Assembly (NCBI RefSeq): GCF_029714365.1
Contig: NZ_CP121660.1
Coordinates: forward strand, 1,426,001-1,490,000
Source of the DNA: Sinorhizobium terangae
Lineage (GTDB): Bacteria > Pseudomonadota > Alphaproteobacteria > Rhizobiales > Rhizobiaceae
Direction: 5' to 3'
Length of the DNA: 64,000 nucleotides
The position numbers and the translations under genes were made by a program. The notes beneath the pieces are model-generated. The model made no database searches. It was given only the letters and a program-made list of their open reading frames with translations, and had not been told where the DNA came from. This document shows, one piece after another, positions 61,017 through 64,000 of this stretch. Within the stretch, counting starts at the first letter, position 1; each line of letters opens with the position of its first letter.

Positions 61017-61967
61017 GTGAACAACCGTGTCCTATCCCTTGTGCTGAGCAGATTGCTCATCGCCGTGATCACCTTGGTGATCGTTTCCTTCGCCGTCTTC
61101 TTCGCGACGACACTCCTGCCGGGAGATACCGCGTCGATCCTGCTCGGCCAGGCCGCCACGCCGGAGGCCGTCGAAGGTCTGCGCCAGGCCATGCATCTCG
61201 ATGAACCGGCAATCTTCCGCTTCCTGCGCTGGATCGTCGGTTTGCTGCAAGGCGACCTCGGTACATCCTATGCTAACGAGATGCCGGTCGCAGATCTGAT
61301 TGGCGGGCGCCTTGTTAACACGCTGCAGCTCGCCGGCGTCACCGCCCTCTTCTCCGTGCCGATCGCACTCACGCTCGGCATCACGGCAGCGATGCTGCGC
61401 GGCTCGCTCTACGACCGCATCGTCACCGTGTTGACCATCGGCGTCATCTCCGTGCCGGAATTCATGATAGCGACCTCAGCCGTGCTGATCTTCGCCGTCT
61501 ATCTGAAATGGCTTCCGGCGCTCTCCTTCGCCAATGAGGTGACGTCGCTCACGGATCTTCTGCGCATCTATGCCATGCCGGTGATCACGCTCACCTTCGT
61601 CATCTCGGCTCAGATGATCCGTATGACGCGCGCGGCAGTGATTGAGACGCTCAACACGCCCTATGTGGAGATGGCGCTGCTCAAGGGCGCCTCCCGGCCA
61701 CGCATGGTGTTTCGCCATGCGCTACCAAATGCTCTGGGGCCGATTGTCAATGCGGTCGCGCTTTCGCTCTCCTATCTGCTCGGCGGCGTCATTATCGTCG
61801 AGACGATCTTCAATTATCCCGGTATTGCCAAGCTGATGGTCGATGCTGTCTCCACGCGCGATCTGCCGCTGATCCAGAGCTGCGCGATGATCTTCTGTCT
61901 CGGCTACCTGCTCCTGATCACGACAGCGGACATCATCGCCATCCTTTCCAATCCGAGGCTACGATGA
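61017..61967 (+). CDS. ABC transporter permease, DppB type
   Basis: A 316-residue inner-membrane protein with six predicted segments. Family signatures: FFATTLLPGDTASILLGQAA near 28 and the EAA-like loop YVEMALLKGASRPRMVFRHALP near 215-236. The start is GTG at 61017 following GAGGGAG. The stop overlaps the ATG of the partner permease by four bases. Confidence 0.93.
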   Translation: MNNRVLSLVLSRLLIAVITLVIVSFAVFFATTLLPGDTASILLGQAATPEAVEGLRQAMHLDEPAIFRFLRWIVGLLQGDLGTSYANEMPVADLIGGRLVNTLQLAGVTALFSVPIALTLGITAAMLRGSLYDRIVTVLTIGVISVPEFMIATSAVLIFAVYLKWLPALSFANEVTSLTDLLRIYAMPVITLTFVISAQMIRMTRAAVIETLNTPYVEMALLKGASRPRMVFRHALPNALGPIVNAVALSLSYLLGGVIIVETIFNYPGIAKLMVDAVSTRDLPLIQSCAMIFCLGYLLLITTADIIAILSNPRLR

Positions 61968-62827
61968 CAATGACCCATTCTGAGACCAAGTCTGCCCGGA
62001 TTTCCGGAACCCGGCTCGGCTATCGCTTCAATATCGTCGGGATGGTCGGCCTTTCGATCATCCTTTGCTGGGCGCTCGTCGCGATCTTCGCGCCGCTGAT
62101 CATCCCCTACCCGGTCGGGGAAATCATTGACCTCGATTACTTCGGCCCGATGAGCCGCGACTTCTGGCTCGGCTCCGATTACCTCGGCCGCGATATGTTT
62201 TCGCGGATTCTGATGGGTGCCCGCTACACCGTCGGCATCTCGCTTGCAGCAGTCACCATCGCCTGTTTCACCGGGGTGGTCCTCGGCATGATCGCAGCGG
62301 TCGCCGGCGGGTGGCTCGACACGGTCCTGAGCCGCTTCCTCGACGCCCTCAACTCGATCCCGAGCAAGCTCTTCGGCCTTGTGGTGGTCGCCGCCGTCGG
62401 CTCCTCCATTCCGGTGCTGATCCTGACGCTGTCGGTGATCTACATCCCAGGCGCCTACCGCTTCGCCCGCGCGCTTGCCGTAAATATCAACGCGATGGAT
62501 TTCATCACCGTCGCCCGGATCCGCGGCGAGAGCACGCTTTATCTCATCCGCTCGGAAATCCTGCCGAACATCGTCGGGCCGGTACTTGCCGACCTCGGCA
62601 TCCGCTTCGTCTTCATCGTTCTCCTGCTCTCCGGCCTCTCCTTTCTCGGCCTTGGCGTCCAGCCGCCCTATGCCGACTGGGGGGCTCTCGTGCGCGAGAA
62701 CATCGGCGGCCTTCCCTTTGGCGCACCGGCGGTGATGGCTCCCTCCTTTGCGATCGCCAGCCTCACCATCAGCGTGAACCTCCTGATTGACAACCTGCCG
62801 CGTAAGATCCGGGATCGGAGCGAATGA
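61964..62827 (+). CDS. ABC transporter permease, DppC type
   Basis: A 287-residue permease with six segments. FWLGSDYLGRDMFSRILMGARYTVGIS-type N-terminal signature near 66-90, then the EAA loop DFITVARIRGESTLYLIRSEILP near 175-198. It is coupled to DppB-type (ATGA overlap) and its stop touches the ATPase start, so all are co-translated. Confidence 0.93.
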   Translation: MTMTHSETKSARISGTRLGYRFNIVGMVGLSIILCWALVAIFAPLIIPYPVGEIIDLDYFGPMSRDFWLGSDYLGRDMFSRILMGARYTVGISLAAVTIACFTGVVLGMIAAVAGGWLDTVLSRFLDALNSIPSKLFGLVVVAAVGSSIPVLILTLSVIYIPGAYRFARALAVNINAMDFITVARIRGESTLYLIRSEILPNIVGPVLADLGIRFVFIVLLLSGLSFLGLGVQPPYADWGALVRENIGGLPFGAPAVMAPSFAIASLTISVNLLIDNLPRKIRDRSE

Positions 62828-64000
62828 TGGGTAATCTCGTAGAAATCCGTGACCTGAAGGTCGAAGCCATCACCGATTCCGGCCGCCGCGTCGAGATCAT
62901 CAACGGCGTCAGCCTCGACATCGCCGAAGGCGAGATCGTGGCGCTGATCGGCGAAAGCGGCTCGGGCAAGACGACGATAGCGCTGACGCTGATGGGATAT
63001 GCCCGTCCGGGCTGTCGCATTGCCGGCGGCAGCGTCTCGGTGGCTGGAAAGGATATGATGACCCTCAGCGAAAAGCAGCGCGCGAGGGTGCGCGGCACCG
63101 AAGTCACCTATGTTCCGCAATCCGCCGCCGCCGCATTCAATCCGGCCGCCACGATCATGGACCAGGTGATCGAGGTCACCCGTATCCACGGGCTCATGGC
63201 GGCCGACGAGGCGCGCTCCCGCGCCGTCGGCCTATTCCGCGCGCTGTCGCTGCCCGAGCCCGAGACGATCGGAGGCCGCTATCCGCACCAGGTTTCCGGC
63301 GGGCAACTGCAGCGTCTTTCCGCGGCCATGGCGCTTATCGGTGATCCTAAGCTCGTCATCTTCGACGAGCCGACAACGGCGCTCGACGTAACGACGCAGA
63401 TCGAGGTGCTGCGCGCCTTCAAGTCGGTGATGAAGAAGGGCGGCATTGCCGGCGTCTATGTCTCCCATGACCTCGCGGTGGTCGCCCAGATCGCCGACCG
63501 CATCATCGTATTGAAGGGCGGCGAGGTACAGGAGGTCGGCACCACCGAGGAAATCCTCTCGAACGCCAAGCACCCTTACACGCGCGAACTCCTCTCCGCC
63601 TTTGAACCAAAGCCCCGGGAGGCTGCCGACACAGCCGAGACCGCCCCGGCTCCGCTTCTGAAGATCGAAAACCTGGTCGCGGGATACGGTCCGTCCCAGA
63701 GCGACGGCTTGCCGCTTGTGCGCGCCGTCGAGCATGTCAGTCTCAAGGTGGAGAAAGGGCGCAACCTCGGTATCATCGGCGAGTCCGGTTGCGGCAAGTC
63801 GACGCTCGCTCGCACCATCGCCGGCATCTTGCCGGCCGCCGTCGGCAAGATCGTCTTCGACGGCAAGGAACTCGGTCGCAGCGCCCGCGAGCGCTCGCGC
63901 GATGAACTACGCGAAATGCAGATCGTCTTCCAATACGCCGATACGGCGCTTAATCCGGCGAAATCCGTCGAGGACATATTAGCCCGGCCACTTACCTTCT
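62827..64000 (+). CDS. Fused double ATPase of the dipeptide-type ABC importer (3' end outside window)
   Basis: The first 391 codons are visible and the gene continues past the window. The first nucleotide-binding domain (about 1-250) has Walker A GESGSGKTT, signature VSGGQLQRLSAAMA, Walker B LVIFDEPTTALD and switch YVSHDLAVV, with the C-terminal peptide-transporter motif HPYTRELL. After a linker (about 260-278) a second domain starts with Walker A GESGCGKST near 318 and Q-loop IVFQYADTALNP. This is the DppD-DppF fusion found in some oligopeptide importers. Start is 62827, or 62824 in the same frame. Confidence 0.9.
   Translation, partial: MGNLVEIRDLKVEAITDSGRRVEIINGVSLDIAEGEIVALIGESGSGKTTIALTLMGYARPGCRIAGGSVSVAGKDMMTLSEKQRARVRGTEVTYVPQSAAAAFNPAATIMDQVIEVTRIHGLMAADEARSRAVGLFRALSLPEPETIGGRYPHQVSGGQLQRLSAAMALIGDPKLVIFDEPTTALDVTTQIEVLRAFKSVMKKGGIAGVYVSHDLAVVAQIADRIIVLKGGEVQEVGTTEEILSNAKHPYTRELLSAFEPKPREAADTAETAPAPLLKIENLVAGYGPSQSDGLPLVRAVEHVSLKVEKGRNLGIIGESGCGKSTLARTIAGILPAAVGKIVFDGKELGRSARERSRDELREMQIVFQYADTALNPAKSVEDILARPLTF

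Noticed and set aside
1..64000. CRISPR arrays, tRNA or rRNA genes, integrase-linked attachment sites
   Set aside because: No regularly spaced direct repeats, cloverleaf-like genes or integrase genes were noticed on reading through; a covariance-model search was not possible here.

Overview
The window looks like an accessory replicon of a rhizobial alphaproteobacterium, most probably Sinorhizobium/Ensifer and possibly a pSymB-type chromid. The grounds are the GC-rich codon use, the density of ABC and TRAP uptake systems, rhizobial palindromic intergenic repeats, EcfG/RpoE2-style promoters and gene families typical of that genus. The replicon assignment is inference. No tRNA, rRNA, CRISPR array, intact insertion sequence or replication origin was seen.

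Region 1 (1-5.3 kb, minus strand) is a lanthanide-type methanol oxidation operon read in the order adhC, fghA, cytochrome c, xoxF, xoxG, xoxJ. XoxF with its cytochrome and its solute-binding-like partner oxidises methanol in the periplasm. AdhC and FghA then carry formaldehyde to formate through glutathione. Region 2 (5.5-11.5 kb) holds three exported proteins of unknown function and a regulatory set: a LuxR-type response regulator, a FIST sensor protein and a NahK/ErcS'-like hybrid kinase. In pseudomonads such kinases belong to PQQ-alcohol regulation, so control of region 1 is a reasonable guess. Region 3 (11.9-15.8 kb) is a PaoABC-type molybdenum aldehyde oxidoreductase.

Region 4 (15.8-26.1 kb) is a stress and envelope block: three small membrane-associated proteins, an FKBP isomerase, a YihY membrane protein, a PCMT-erythromycin esterase fusion, a nucleotidyltransferase-phosphoesterase pair, a second PCMT and a DUF2778 cell-wall protein. 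Four transcripts here start just downstream of a GGAAC-N18-TT motif, which suggests a general-stress regulon.

Region 5 (26.3-31.3 kb) is a FadR-controlled TRAP transporter with an idonate-type dehydrogenase. Region 6 (31.6-38.2 kb) is a LacI-controlled ABC sugar importer with a cytoplasmic DUF2961/GH172 glycosidase. It is followed by a decayed soxA-folD chimera. Region 7 (39.3-48.5 kb) has a sulfatase-superfamily hydrolase, a LacI regulator and two glycerophosphodiesterase-family proteins around an ABC importer, which suggests uptake and hydrolysis of an ester-linked polyol. A broken virginiamycin-lyase-like gene follows.

Region 8 (49.5-64 kb) encodes two aldehyde dehydrogenases flanking a tartrate/malate-type dehydrogenase. 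Beyond them lies an amine or amino-acid catabolic group: FAD amine oxidase, two HAD hydrolases, a GNAT protein and a class III aminotransferase. It ends with a dipeptide-type ABC importer whose fused ATPase runs off the window.
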